From Achromobacter sp. UMC71 (lineage in GTDB: Bacteria > Pseudomonadota > Gammaproteobacteria > Burkholderiales > Burkholderiaceae_B), in the NCBI RefSeq assembly GCF_014170305.1, contig NZ_LZZT01000045.1, positions 124,001 through 188,000 on the forward strand: a DNA stretch of 64,000 nt, written 5' to 3'. Positions within the stretch are counted from its first letter, which is position 1, and every line of letters starts with the position of its first letter. The notes under the pieces are model-generated. The model did not search any database and had not been told where the DNA came from. It saw nothing but the letters and a program-made list of their open reading frames with translations. Position numbers and translations under genes: made by a program. Positions 7,144 to 16,121 of this stretch are shown piece after piece.

Positions 7144-8015
7144 TGGCCGTTCGGAATGGAGATATCAAAGGCGCTAAGCATCATCTGCACGGCCAGAAGG
7201 ACCAGCACGACCACAAAGAAGAGGCGCAATTTGTCGGCCGGCAGCCGTACCAGCAGGCGCGCGCCCGCCACGGCGCCGACCACCGATCCGAGCGCGATGG
7301 GGCTGGCAATGCCGATGTCGATGTCGCCCCGCACGAGGTAAGCGCCCGCGCTGGCGGCGGCCGTGACACCGATCATGAAGTTGGAAGTGGCCGAGGAAAC
7401 CTTGATCGGCAGCCGCAAGGCCGTATCCATTGCCGGAATCTTCAGTGCGCCCGAGCCGATGCCCAGCAGCGCGGAAATCAGGCCTGCGCCGTACATGAAG
7501 AAAAGGCCCAACGGCACCCGGCCCACGCGATAGGCCACATCTTTGCCAAGCGCGCGATCGGGGAACTGCGCGTGCAGGCGCAGCCTGGTGGCCCAGCTGC
7601 GAGCATCCGGCACGCTAGTGTTGAGCACCTCCCGGCGCCGGGCTAGCATCTGCTGCGCGGACAGCACAAGGATAGCGGTGAACAGGACATACAGGACCTT
7701 CGTTGGAAGGATGCCGATGAGCAGAACGCCCGTCAGCGCGCCGACTGTCGTGGCGGTTTCCAGTACGATGGCGAGCCGCACATTGGTCAGCCGCGCCTTG
7801 AGAAAGGGAGCTGCGCTGCCGCAGGAGCATGCAATCACGGAAACAAGGCTGGCGCCGATGGCCACATGAATGTCCACCCCAAACAGCTGGGTAAGTATCG
7901 GCACGATGAAGATCCCGCTCGCCATGCCGAGCACGCCGCCCAGCGCACTTGCGCCAAAAGCCGCGGCAAATAGCCAAAGGGTAGTGGATACGGCCACGAA
8001 CGGGGACTCCATCAC
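7140..8015 (-). CDS. TauE/SafE family sulfite/organoanion exporter
   Basis: A 291-residue inner-membrane protein with about eight hydrophobic segments and the two-fold repeat of the family. Glycine-rich helix motifs near the start of each half (FGASALGGVLGMASGIFIVP and GAGLISALLGIGSGALKIP) match the conserved TauE signature. Members export sulfite, sulfoacetate or related small anions; the substrate cannot be read from sequence. It overlaps the end of the GntR gene (8012-8015) and the start of the DUF1634 gene, so it is the middle gene of a coupled operon, likely controlled by the GntR protein through the palindrome at 8765-8786. Confidence 0.85.
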   Translation of the reverse strand: MMESPFVAVSTTLWLFAAAFGASALGGVLGMASGIFIVPILTQLFGVDIHVAIGASLVSVIACSCGSAAPFLKARLTNVRLAIVLETATTVGALTGVLLIGILPTKVLYVLFTAILVLSAQQMLARRREVLNTSVPDARSWATRLRLHAQFPDRALGKDVAYRVGRVPLGLFFMYGAGLISALLGIGSGALKIPAMDTALRLPIKVSSATSNFMIGVTAAASAGAYLVRGDIDIGIASPIALGSVVGAVAGARLLVRLPADKLRLFFVVVLVLLAVQMMLSAFDISIPNGH

Positions 8016-8764
8016 TGCCGAGCCGGGCGCAGCAGCGTCGTGGAGAACCGGATCAGGTCTCCCCGATAGAACAGCTTTTCATAGTCTATTGGCTTGCCGC
8101 CCAGGGTAAACGAGGTTCGCACGATGAGAAAAATCGGTGCCCCGACCTTGACGCCAAGCGCGGCGGCAACGTTCGCCTCTGCCGTTACCGCCTCCAACTG
8201 GTACCGTGCCTCGATCAATGGCACCAGGTATTTGTTTTCGAGCAGATCGAAGATCGGCTCGACGTCCAGATCATGGCTGACCACTTTTTCGCCGATGTCC
8301 AGCGGCAGGTAGGTTTCGTCGAATGACATGGCGACGCCGTCGGCCAGCCGCAGCCGTTCGATCCGGTAGACCTTGGCGCCGACCGGCAAGTTGAGCTGTT
8401 GAGCGACCGTGCTGTCCGCCTCCACGATCCGCTTATCCAGCAACCGCGCCGTGGGGTTTTTGCCCAGGACGATCATGTCCTCCGCAAAACCCGTAAGTTG
8501 TGTCAATTCCTGCGTTAGCCGCGGTTGCGCGACGAACGTCCCTTTGCCGCGCCGTATCTCGACCAGGCCGCGTCCGACCAGGTTCTCTATCGCCTTGCGC
8601 AGCGTCGTGCGGCTCACGCCAAAGCGTCCCATCAACTGCTCTTCTGCAGGAAGCTGGCCTCCTGTGGGAAGCGCACCGGAAGCGATCTCGGCGGCCAGGC
8701 CCGCTTCGACCTGCGCGTATAGGGGCGTGCTGCCCAATAGTGTCGGTTTCATGGAAGACATCAT
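8012..8764 (-). CDS. GntR-family regulator with UTRA domain
   Basis: About 250 residues. The N-terminal winged helix (residues ~12-75; YAQVEAGLAAEI, QLPAEEQLMGRFGVSRTTLRKAI) matches the HutC subfamily. The C-terminal UTRA effector domain (~95-245) includes KVYRIERLRLADGVAMSFDETYLP and ends with a typical YRGDLIRFSTTLLR. HutC regulators are usually ligand-released repressors. The first gene of the operon abuts a perfect 22-bp palindrome, implying autorepression. If the first ATG (8764) is used there is no room for an RBS outside the palindrome; the Met at 8752 (MKPTLLG) is an alternative start. Confidence 0.85.
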   Translation of the reverse strand: MMSSMKPTLLGSTPLYAQVEAGLAAEIASGALPTGGQLPAEEQLMGRFGVSRTTLRKAIENLVGRGLVEIRRGKGTFVAQPRLTQELTQLTGFAEDMIVLGKNPTARLLDKRIVEADSTVAQQLNLPVGAKVYRIERLRLADGVAMSFDETYLPLDIGEKVVSHDLDVEPIFDLLENKYLVPLIEARYQLEAVTAEANVAAALGVKVGAPIFLIVRTSFTLGGKPIDYEKLFYRGDLIRFSTTLLRPARQ

Positions 8765-8786
8765 GACATCGTGACGTCACGATGTC
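8765..8786. promoter_or_regulatory. Perfect 22-bp palindrome, likely GntR operator
   Basis: Two 11-bp halves (GACATCGTGAC and its complement) meet without a spacer immediately 5' of the GntR start codon. HutC-type regulators bind palindromes of this general size. Position over the start and probable promoter fits repression of the gntR-tauE-DUF1634 operon. Confidence 0.7.
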
Positions 8787-8906
8787 AACGGCGCCAAATC
8801 GTGTACCGCTACCCATTGCGGCATGGACTCCAAGCTGCGGCTTTGCCGCGCTATCGGCTGCCGTGGCGCCCTTCCGCGGACCGGATAAACGGCATCGCGT
8901 CACTGA

Positions 8907-9575
8907 GTTTCTAACGCGGCGGCAAGTCGGCACTTGGCGTCGCTGAAGGCCAGAATCGGCGCCCGGCTGATGACGCGCAGTACGCGCGGCCTGTGCCTGA
9001 CGGAGGCCGGGCAGAACTTCTATCAGAGCTGCAAGAGCGTGCTGGTCGACATCAAAGACGCCGAGGCAGCAGCGAGCGCCACGGTGCTCAATCCGACAGG
9101 CACTCTGCGCGTCACGGCTTCCCTATCATTCTCCGTGCATCACATCGCTCCCTTGCTCAAGGAGTACACGGCCCGCTATCCGAACGTGCGGGTGTATATC
9201 GAAGTCTCCAACCCGTACCACGACCTGATCGACAACAATATCGACGTCGCCATCCGGACCCGCGAGTTCGAACGAGACTCCAACGTAACTATCCGACGCC
9301 TGGCAGCCACACGCCGCATTCTTGCCGCGTCGCCCGGCTACATTAATACCTATGGCGTGCCCGCCAGCGTCGATGATCTGGCAACTCGCAATCTTCTGCT
9401 CTACACCTATGCCAACAGCCCGAACGAGCTCAACTTTTGCAGAGGCCAGGAAACGCGCAGTATTCATGTGCAGGGCCTGCTGGAGTCGAATGACGGCCAG
9501 GTGCTACGCGCCGCCGTGCTGAGCGGATTCGATCATGGGTGTCTCAGCACGCCGACGTGCGCCAGCCGGCCTTAG
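8907..9575 (+). pseudogene. LysR-family regulator remnant
   Basis: In-frame sequence from 8907 reads SNAAASRHLASLKARIGARLM, the second half of a LysR winged helix, directly after an in-frame stop at 8904-8906. The effector domain follows (GTLRVTASLSFSVHHIAPLL; NNIDVAIRTREF; RRILAASPGYI). The frame then degenerates after VLRAAVLSGFDHG into an unrelated tail, and the last ~70 residues of a full LysR protein are missing. Both ends are therefore broken and the protein cannot bind DNA normally. It lies divergent to gntR with no obvious target nearby. Confidence 0.75.
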
Positions 9576-9695
9576 GGTTGCGGCGTAGGATCCCATGCGC
9601 GATGCGATAATCCCCCTCTCGGCGCAGCGATTCTGGACGAATCGTTCGCCCGCCGTTGAATGAACTTCCAATAGCTAGCATAGGAAACATCGACA

Positions 9696-10415
9696 TTGTC
9701 GCGCGCCCTTCGATATTTTTCGTCGCCTGCCTTACGTTGGGCATTGCCGACGCTGGTCCTGCTGGCCGCCGCCGGATGCGGGTCTACTTACGCCGACAGC
9801 CCGGCCAAAGCCGACGCCGCATCCAACGCGCGCACACCACCGCTGCGCAAGCTGAACCCCGCGCCGACGCAGGCCTATGAAATACGGCTCACACTTGCTA
9901 ATGCGTCCGATCTCTCAAGCGCAGCCGACGGCAAATCGCCGTTTACGGTAGTCGAGGGCACTGTGCAGTTCGACGCCAGCAACGGCGCCCGCTGTGGCAA
10001 ATCCAACGCCCTGTCCGGCCACGTGCCGACATTGTCCAGCCACGAACCGTTCCGCCTTTCCCGTATATCCGCCACCGAGTACGTGGGCACCGTGTATGCC
10101 GACATGCTGCTCGATGAGGACTATTACGGACGGGGGGTATGCCATTGGGCATTGACAGAAGCCCGCGTCGCTTTGCGAGCGCGAGCGGACATCGCCGATA
10201 CGCGATTCGTAGCCGGGCTGCCTGCGAAAAAAGTGCTCGCGGGCGGTACACAGGCGCGCCATTTCTGGAAAGGCTATTACCCTCGATTCGAGGGCGGGCA
10301 ACATGCTGATTATGGAAACAACCAGTTGGATGCCGTTCCGGCCGATAAGCTTAACGAGTTTTTCACCGTGACACTGACGGCCAGGAAGATCGGTGGCGAC
10401 GCGCAAGGCAAGTAA
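9696..10415 (+). CDS. Putative lipoprotein of unknown function
   Basis: A 239-residue protein with a lipoprotein signal peptide: basic N-terminus, hydrophobic stretch and lipobox LAAAGC (Cys ~28). The start is a TTG with AGGAAA upstream. The mature part has no motif I recognise. Two cysteines (in GARCGKSN and RGVCHWAL) could form a disulfide in the periplasm. It is likely attached to an outer or inner membrane face. It stands alone between a LysR remnant and convergent DUF1254 genes. Confidence 0.6.
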   Translation: MSRALRYFSSPALRWALPTLVLLAAAGCGSTYADSPAKADAASNARTPPLRKLNPAPTQAYEIRLTLANASDLSSAADGKSPFTVVEGTVQFDASNGARCGKSNALSGHVPTLSSHEPFRLSRISATEYVGTVYADMLLDEDYYGRGVCHWALTEARVALRARADIADTRFVAGLPAKKVLAGGTQARHFWKGYYPRFEGGQHADYGNNQLDAVPADKLNEFFTVTLTARKIGGDAQGK

Positions 10416-10519
10416 ATAACACGCACCCAGTTCGGAGCGGGTTGCTGCGGGCAGGGTCACTAACTCCAGCGCCCCGCTCTCGGACGGAGGCAGGACGCGC
10501 AAGCTTCTTTCGACGGGTG

Positions 10520-11974
10520 TCACTTCACCTGTTCGATATCCCCCGGCTTCCAGCTCTTGTCGAAGGCGGCCGGTTCAGGCCCGTAAATGCGGATGTAGGC
10601 AAACCACCCCTTGCCAGACGACGTCTTGATCCAACGATTTTCGCCGCCTTTGGGCGCCTTGGGCCCGAAGTACAACTCGACGGGCTTGGTCTTGTCCACG
10701 TCCTTCAGTTCGAACAGCGAGCGCAGGGCCGCCATGTCCTGGTCCGTCTGAACTTGCGAACGCGTCGCGGCGTCATACACCGTGACCGACCAGAACAGCT
10801 TGCCCGGCACGGGCTGGGGAATCGTCAGCTTGTATTGCTTGCTGCCATCCAGATAGGCGCCCTTGCTGTCGCGCGCGCCCAGCCAGTACAAAGAGCCGGC
10901 GCCGGCATCGCGCCGGAACATGGCGGGCGACGCCACGATGGCTTGAGCGAACCAGCGGTCGCGCGCTTCCAGGTCGATGCCCGCCGGTGTTTCAAATTGC
11001 GCGTTGGTCGGCACCAGGCCAGCCCACTCCCATTGCCGATCCGGCCAGTTCTTGCGATCCGGTCGCGTGCTGGCGAAGGCGCCCACCAGCATCTGGTCCC
11101 GACCTTCGCGCGCGGCGCGCGTCAGGATGCCTTTGGTGCGCGCATCGGGTTGGAAAGGTTTGCCCTTTTCGATGCCAAGTTCCGCCAGCAGACCGTACAT
11201 GGGCAAAAACTCGGGAACGCGTGCTTCGGCCTGGATGATGCCGTTGAGCTGCTCCCAGAATTGGAAGTTGTCTTCCCAGCGCAATGACGTGCTGTCCATT
11301 GCCTTTTTGGACGTGTCGACGGCAGTCAGGGGTTGCGGGTTATCGGCGCTGGCCAGCGGGTAGATCTTGATATTGCGCAGGCCGTCCAGCGCCTTTTGCA
11401 AATCGCCTTCGGCTGGCAAGGCTCGGACGGCGACCAGATTCTTAAAGGACTTCGAGTGCCCGACGTAGTAGCCCTCGGGGATCTTGCCGGAGTATCCCGG
11501 CGGCAGCACCAGATGTTTGCCGCCTTTGCCCGCGTCGGGACCGGGTAGGCCCATGTCCAGCACCCAGCCCTGGTTGTGGTCGTCCACCAGGCCGATGAAC
11601 GGTCCGGGAGGCAATTCGATCACCATCGGACCCTCTTTCAAATCCAGCACGCCTGAACCGTACGGCGTATCGGAATTGAGCGTGAACCCCACTTGGCGCG
11701 GGCCCGTTGCGGCAATGCCCCACTGCTTGCCGTCTTCAATGCCGACGGCCCGGTTGCCGTTGAAGATGCCTTCCACGGACACGGTGGGATACCAGAAGCG
11801 GTACGCCACGATCGCGCGCTGCAACGCGGCGTCGTCGCGCGCGCGCTGGCTGGCCTTTTCAGTCGGGAAACCTTTGTTGAACGGGTAGGAAGGCGGCGCG
11901 GCGGTATCCGCGGCGTGGGCGGGCAGACCCGCGGCAAAGCTCAGGCTCAAGGCGGCCAGGAAGGTGCGTTTCAT
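10520..11974 (-). CDS. DUF1254/DUF1214 exported protein
   Basis: About 484 residues, with a Sec signal peptide (MKRTFLAALSLSFAAGLPAHA). An N-terminal DUF1254 domain (GFTLNSDTPYGSGVLDLKEGPMVIELP) is followed by a C-terminal DUF1214 domain (LFWSVTVYDAATRSQVQT; VELYFGPKAP; WFAYIRIYGPE). The family is widespread in the periplasm of proteobacteria and has no agreed activity. I start at 11974, where the signal peptide begins, rather than 24 nt upstream. A second member follows upstream on the same strand (12090-13580), 115 nt away, suggesting co-transcription. A third, shorter member is at 27830. Confidence 0.8.
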   Translation of the reverse strand: MKRTFLAALSLSFAAGLPAHAADTAAPPSYPFNKGFPTEKASQRARDDAALQRAIVAYRFWYPTVSVEGIFNGNRAVGIEDGKQWGIAATGPRQVGFTLNSDTPYGSGVLDLKEGPMVIELPPGPFIGLVDDHNQGWVLDMGLPGPDAGKGGKHLVLPPGYSGKIPEGYYVGHSKSFKNLVAVRALPAEGDLQKALDGLRNIKIYPLASADNPQPLTAVDTSKKAMDSTSLRWEDNFQFWEQLNGIIQAEARVPEFLPMYGLLAELGIEKGKPFQPDARTKGILTRAAREGRDQMLVGAFASTRPDRKNWPDRQWEWAGLVPTNAQFETPAGIDLEARDRWFAQAIVASPAMFRRDAGAGSLYWLGARDSKGAYLDGSKQYKLTIPQPVPGKLFWSVTVYDAATRSQVQTDQDMAALRSLFELKDVDKTKPVELYFGPKAPKGGENRWIKTSSGKGWFAYIRIYGPEPAAFDKSWKPGDIEQVK

Positions 11975-12089
11975 CGTTTCATCCCAGATTGAATGCATGT
12001 GTGGCCGCCGTACCGTCGCGTGGCGCAGGCGGGATCCGCAGAGATCGGGCCAGGGCGCGCGCAGGCCAAGCCTGCGCGCCTTCGGCTTG

Positions 12090-13580
12090 CTACTTCAGCT
12101 TCTCGACATCGCCGGGTTTCCAGCTTTGGTCGAAGAACGGCTGCTTCGGCCCATACAGGCGCAGGATCACAAAGAAGCCCGAGCCGGGAACGGTTTTCAA
12201 CCAGTTCTTGCCGTGTCCCGCCGGTTCGGTGGGGCCAAAATAGATATCGGTCGAGCCATCAGGATTGACGTCGGGCCGGTCCATGGTGTTGATGGAAGGG
12301 AATGGCTGCCCGTTGGCCAGGCCCGCTGCGGTTTCGGGCCGGTACACGGTGACGGACCAGAAGATGCCCGCAGGAATGTCCTTGGGCAGGTGAAGCCGGT
12401 AGGACTTGCCGCCGGATAGCGGGTCGCCGTCGGCATCCCGGAACGCGACGGGATACTTGGCGCCCATGCCCGCCATGTTCACGGCCATCGCCGGGCTGGC
12501 CGAATACGCCAGCGCGAAAAAGCCGGTCCGTAGATCCAGGTACTTGAACGAAGGCCCGGTGAACTCGGTGTTGACCGGGAAGGGATTCACCCATTGCCGG
12601 TCGGAATACCAGCGCGTGTTGGGGACGACGGGCGGAGGATCGTAGGCGATCGCGCGGCCAATCCGGTAGGCGGTCTTGCCAGCCTTGTCCAGGATTTCCC
12701 GCGTGTGGGCGTCGGGATTGAACGGCTGGCCCTTGATGATCCCGATACTGGCGAGCATGCCGCGCATATCGGCGTCGACGGGGTCCACGTATTCGCTGTC
12801 GATGAACCGCGACAACATGTCGAAGGCCGTGCCGTCGGTGGGGTACAGCATGTTGGGCGCTGCCTTGGACCCATCCGGAAACTGCATGGGTTTGGCAGAT
12901 GCCTCTTTACCCAACGGATAGATTCGGGTGCGGGTGATCAGGTCGACCGGGTCGCCGAGATTGGCGGGGTCCTTGAAGAATGCGCGCCAGAAAACGAAGA
13001 CGTTGTAGGTGCGCGATTTGTAGACGATATAACCCTTGGGGATCTGGCCTTGGTAATCGGGCGGAATGACCAGGTACTTTGCGCCCTTGCCCTTGTCGGG
13101 GCCGGGCAACCCCACGTCGCCGCACCAGACATCCTTGGCGTACGGCTCGGGATACCAGGTTTTCTCCGTCACCGGCGTCGGATTGCATATGGGACGCTGG
13201 AAGAAGTCGTCAAGAATGCCCTGAAGGCCCGGTGGCACCTCCAGCACCATAGGCCCATCCTGCTTCAAATCCAGATAGCCCATCGCGTAGATGACGTCCG
13301 AGTTCGGCGTCGTGACCAGCGTGTTGGCATTGAGCCGTTCTTTCCACACCGGAAGGACGTTGTAGCCCTTGCCGAACAGCCGCTCGGATCCTTCCTTCAT
13401 GGCGAAGATATTCAGCGCCGGTTGCGCCCACAAGTAGCTTTGGACGGCTCGCTGATAGAGCAATTCATCTTTGAGCGTTGCGGAATCCGCTTTGGAAAGA
13501 TACCCCTCTTGCAGGGGGAATTTGCGAAAGCTGATCGTACCGGGAGGATTTCTGGGCAGGAGGCGTGCCGCACCCCGCAA
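12090..13580 (-). CDS. DUF1254/DUF1214 protein, signal peptide out of frame
   Basis: About 496 residues of DUF1254 (TLVTTPNSDVIYAMGYLDL, MVLEVPPGLQGI) plus DUF1214 (GIFWSVTVYRPETAAGL, IYFGPTEP). The frame opens with a poor TTG at 13580 and no signal. In another frame, starting at an ATG at 13626, sits a clean lipoprotein signal (ALKAICSTLAVASLIAGCG). The exported form therefore seems to need a one-base frame change in ~13500-13580, where C5 and G4 runs occur. Either a real frameshift mutation or a sequencing error is possible. The gene is otherwise intact and lies upstream of the DUF1254 gene at 10520. Confidence 0.75.
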   Translation of the reverse strand: MRGAARLLPRNPPGTISFRKFPLQEGYLSKADSATLKDELLYQRAVQSYLWAQPALNIFAMKEGSERLFGKGYNVLPVWKERLNANTLVTTPNSDVIYAMGYLDLKQDGPMVLEVPPGLQGILDDFFQRPICNPTPVTEKTWYPEPYAKDVWCGDVGLPGPDKGKGAKYLVIPPDYQGQIPKGYIVYKSRTYNVFVFWRAFFKDPANLGDPVDLITRTRIYPLGKEASAKPMQFPDGSKAAPNMLYPTDGTAFDMLSRFIDSEYVDPVDADMRGMLASIGIIKGQPFNPDAHTREILDKAGKTAYRIGRAIAYDPPPVVPNTRWYSDRQWVNPFPVNTEFTGPSFKYLDLRTGFFALAYSASPAMAVNMAGMGAKYPVAFRDADGDPLSGGKSYRLHLPKDIPAGIFWSVTVYRPETAAGLANGQPFPSINTMDRPDVNPDGSTDIYFGPTEPAGHGKNWLKTVPGSGFFVILRLYGPKQPFFDQSWKPGDVEKLK

Positions 13581-13636
13581 TCAGGGAAGCCACTGCCAGA
13601 GTCGAGCAAATTGCCTTGAGCGCCATACGGGTTTCT

Positions 13637-13656
13637 TAACAATGATTATTGATAAG
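13637..13656. promoter_or_regulatory. Possible Fur-like A/T palindrome
   Basis: The stretch around AACAATGATTATTGATAAG upstream of the DUF1254 lipoprotein start resembles the GATAAT/ATTATC half-sites of a Fur box, with several mismatches. Weak evidence; no iron gene is adjacent. Confidence 0.2.
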
Positions 13657-13759
13657 TCACTTGAACGTCCCAACTGCGAATGCATCGAAAGAAAATACCG
13701 AGCCAGATTATCACGATTTTTAATACGGATGAATATAGTCGCGCAGCACCGCTCGTGAA

Positions 13760-13915
13760 GGACCGTTTTACGCGAGGCTTTTCCGAAAAAAAATATTTCG
13801 TCTGCAACGCAGCCCAGTTTCTCAAGCAAAAACTGATAGATGCGTGGCTGAGGCATTACCGCCCCAGCGTCATAGCTCATGGCATAGGTATTGAGCTTTT
13901 GACCAATGCAAGCCC
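13760..13915 (-). pseudogene. Second, decayed copy of the HAD hydrolase segment
   Basis: The minus strand encodes TYAMSYDAGAVMPQPRIYQFLLEKL and then VADEIFFFGKA, clearly the same segment as at 613-852 and close to it at nucleotide level (blocks such as TAGATGCGTGGCTG are shared). The motif III lysine has become Met and the GDT of motif IV has changed to GKA, after which the frame is unrelated. It is a non-functional remnant. Both copies have the same orientation and lie 13 kb apart, bracketing the accessory region. Confidence 0.65.
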
Positions 13916-14051
13916 CGATCGCGTAATCCCGTCCAAGGACCACGATAGGCAAAGCTGGCCCGTCGGGCACTCTGGTTCTTGCTGCTGCCCGCCTGCTTGA
14001 CCTATGCTGGTCTGCCAGGCCCTCCGAGGCCGTCTTCCGGAGAAACTGCGC

Positions 14052-14444
14052 ATGTTGGACCATATCGAAATCAACGTCAGCGACTTTGCACGCAGCCGCG
14101 CGTTCTATCTGGGCGCGCTCGCGGCGATCGGCTATGTGCCTCGCAAAGAGCTGCCTACCGGCATAGGGTTTGGCGCAGACAAGCCCGGCGACGGCGACTC
14201 CCCGAGCGGCGCATTCTGGATACACCCGGGCACGCCCAGCAGCCCGCGGGTCCATGTGGCCTTTCGGGCTCGCAGCCGTGCCGAGGTCGACGCCTTCCAC
14301 CGGGCGGCGCTGGCGGCCGGCGGCCGGGATAACGGCGCACCTGGCGTTCGTCCGCAATATCACCCGCACTATTACGGCGCCTTCGTGCTGGATCCCGACG
14401 GATACAACGTCGAAGCCGTGTGCCACCGCGCTCCATCTCACTGA
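14052..14444 (+). CDS. VOC-family (glyoxalase-fold) protein
   Basis: A 130-residue single-domain vicinal-oxygen-chelate protein starting at MLDHIEINVSDFARSRAFYLGAL. It ends with FVLDPDGYNVEAV, the usual C-terminal beta strand with the metal-ligand Glu. The His near the N-terminus (LDHIEI) and the terminal Glu are candidate metal ligands. Substrates in the family range from methylglyoxal adducts to antibiotics, so none is assigned. The upstream ATG at 14004 lacks family similarity. The asparaginase gene follows after 38 nt on the same strand, so the two may be co-transcribed. Confidence 0.75.
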   Translation: MLDHIEINVSDFARSRAFYLGALAAIGYVPRKELPTGIGFGADKPGDGDSPSGAFWIHPGTPSSPRVHVAFRARSRAEVDAFHRAALAAGGRDNGAPGVRPQYHPHYYGAFVLDPDGYNVEAVCHRAPSH

Positions 14445-14482
14445 CCAGAGTGACCGTCCGTTCAACCTTCGGGAATCGTCTC

Positions 14483-15535
14483 ATGAGCCTGCAACTACGA
14501 GTGCTTTCGCTTTTTGCAATGTGTGCGATGTCGGTCGGCGCCGCGGCCGAAAATCTGCCGGTGGTCCAGTTCATTGCGACAGGCGGCACGATCGCAATGA
14601 AGGTCGATCCTGTCACCAAAGGGGTGGTCCCCGCCATTTCGGGCGACGACCTGATGCAGACGGTGCCCGACGCGGCCAAGTATGCCCGCATTGAAGTCAA
14701 CAATTTCTCGGCCATGTCGGCCAATTATGTCGAACCCAAGTGGTGGACGCGACTGACCAAATCGGTGGACGACGCCCTCGCCCGGCCGGAGGTGGCCGGG
14801 GTGGTGATCGCCCATGGCACGGACACGATGGAAGAAACGGCATACTGGCTTGATCTGACCGTGAAGTCCGACAAACCCGTGATCCTGATCGGCGCGCAAC
14901 GCAATGCCTCTTCCCCGGATTTCGACGGACCGCGCAACCTGCTCAACGCGATCCGGATCGCGACCTCGCCGGACGCCGTGGGCAAAGGGGTGATGATCGC
15001 GATGAACAATCAGATCAACGCCGCGCGCACGGCAACCAAGACCCACACCGCCGACGTTGAGACCTTCAAATCGGGGGATTTCGGATTTCTGGGCGAGGTC
15101 TGGTCCGACCGCGTGCAGTTCTCGCGCACGCCGCTGCGGCGGCAGCACATCGATATCGGCGCGGGCGAGATGCCCCGCGTCGAAATCCTGCCCATGTTCG
15201 GCGGCGCCGATGGCGACCTGCTGCGCTACGCGGTGGACCAGGGCGCCAAGGGCATCGTGGTCCAGGCCGTGGGCATGGGCAACATGAACGTCTCCCTATT
15301 CGAGGCCGTCAAGTACGCGTTGGGCAAGGGCGTGCCGGTCGTTATCTCGACCCGCGTGCCGAACGGACGCACGATGCCGGTCTACGGATTCCCTGGTGGC
15401 GGCAAGACGACGTTCGACGCTGGCGCGGTCATGGCGGGCGACCTCAGCCCGCAGAAAGCCCGGTTGCTGCTGATGCTGCTGTTGCATCAAGGGCAGACCA
15501 GCAAAGAGGCGCTGCAGGCGGCGTTTGACCGGTAA
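14483..15535 (+). CDS. ansB: Periplasmic L-asparaginase/glutaminase (type II)
   Basis: A 350-residue protein with a Sec signal peptide cleaved after about residue 22 (VGAAA). The first catalytic motif FIATGGTIAM carries the nucleophilic Thr. The second, VIAHGTDTMEETAYW, contains the Thr-Asp pair of the second triad. The length matches type II periplasmic asparaginase-glutaminases. It hydrolyses Asn (and often Gln) to the acid and ammonia for nitrogen scavenging. The start at MSLQ is chosen because the signal peptide begins there. Confidence 0.9.
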   Translation: MSLQLRVLSLFAMCAMSVGAAAENLPVVQFIATGGTIAMKVDPVTKGVVPAISGDDLMQTVPDAAKYARIEVNNFSAMSANYVEPKWWTRLTKSVDDALARPEVAGVVIAHGTDTMEETAYWLDLTVKSDKPVILIGAQRNASSPDFDGPRNLLNAIRIATSPDAVGKGVMIAMNNQINAARTATKTHTADVETFKSGDFGFLGEVWSDRVQFSRTPLRRQHIDIGAGEMPRVEILPMFGGADGDLLRYAVDQGAKGIVVQAVGMGNMNVSLFEAVKYALGKGVPVVISTRVPNGRTMPVYGFPGGGKTTFDAGAVMAGDLSPQKARLLLMLLLHQGQTSKEALQAAFDR

Positions 15536-15747
15536 ATGCTGCGACACAACGCTTGACGACTCGTCCGAGGGCTTACCGGCTGCCGCTGCCCTCGGCATCC
15601 GGCCAAGACCCCGTCAACCAGGCACGGGCAAGCACACCCGGCCAGCAGGAAATAACGGCGTCAGTTTTGTTTTTTCGCGTCAAAATAGCGGACCCGGGCA
15701 CACGCCGGGTGTCGCATAAAAAACCCTCTCCCCAAGAAGGAGCGTTG

Positions 15748-15957
15748 ATGGCCGAGACAGCCAAGGTAAAAGGACCCGCTTCATACTTTCCTTCCATCGA
15801 GAAGACGTATGGCCAACCCATCGCGCATTGGATGGATATTCTCCAGAAGGCCGGTCCGCTCAAGCACATGGAACTGGTGAACAGCCTGAAGACCGGGCAC
15901 CAGATCGGTCACGGGCACGCGAACGCCCTGGTTGCCGCGTTCCTTGCCAAGAAGTAA
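15748..15957 (+). CDS. DUF4287 small protein
   Basis: A 69-residue protein with a strong RBS (AAGGAG, 6 nt before ATG). It is a DUF4287 domain over its whole length (SYFPSIEKTYGQPIAHWM ... HGHANALVAAFLA). The family is often fused to or encoded near DUF5655 proteins; no activity is known. Monocistronic here, with a 212-nt gap after the asparaginase gene. Confidence 0.75.
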   Translation: MAETAKVKGPASYFPSIEKTYGQPIAHWMDILQKAGPLKHMELVNSLKTGHQIGHGHANALVAAFLAKK

Positions 15958-16121
15958 CGCGTCAGACATCGGTCGCGGGGGCCGTTCTCGTGGCGTGGGT
16001 GGCGGTATTGCGGCCCTGGTGTCCGCCGTTTGCCGGACTGCGCCGGTATGACGCCGGCCACCGCGTCGTGCCGGCGCGGCCGCGGGCGCTGGTCGAACGG
16101 GTCCACGCGCGACTGGCCAAG

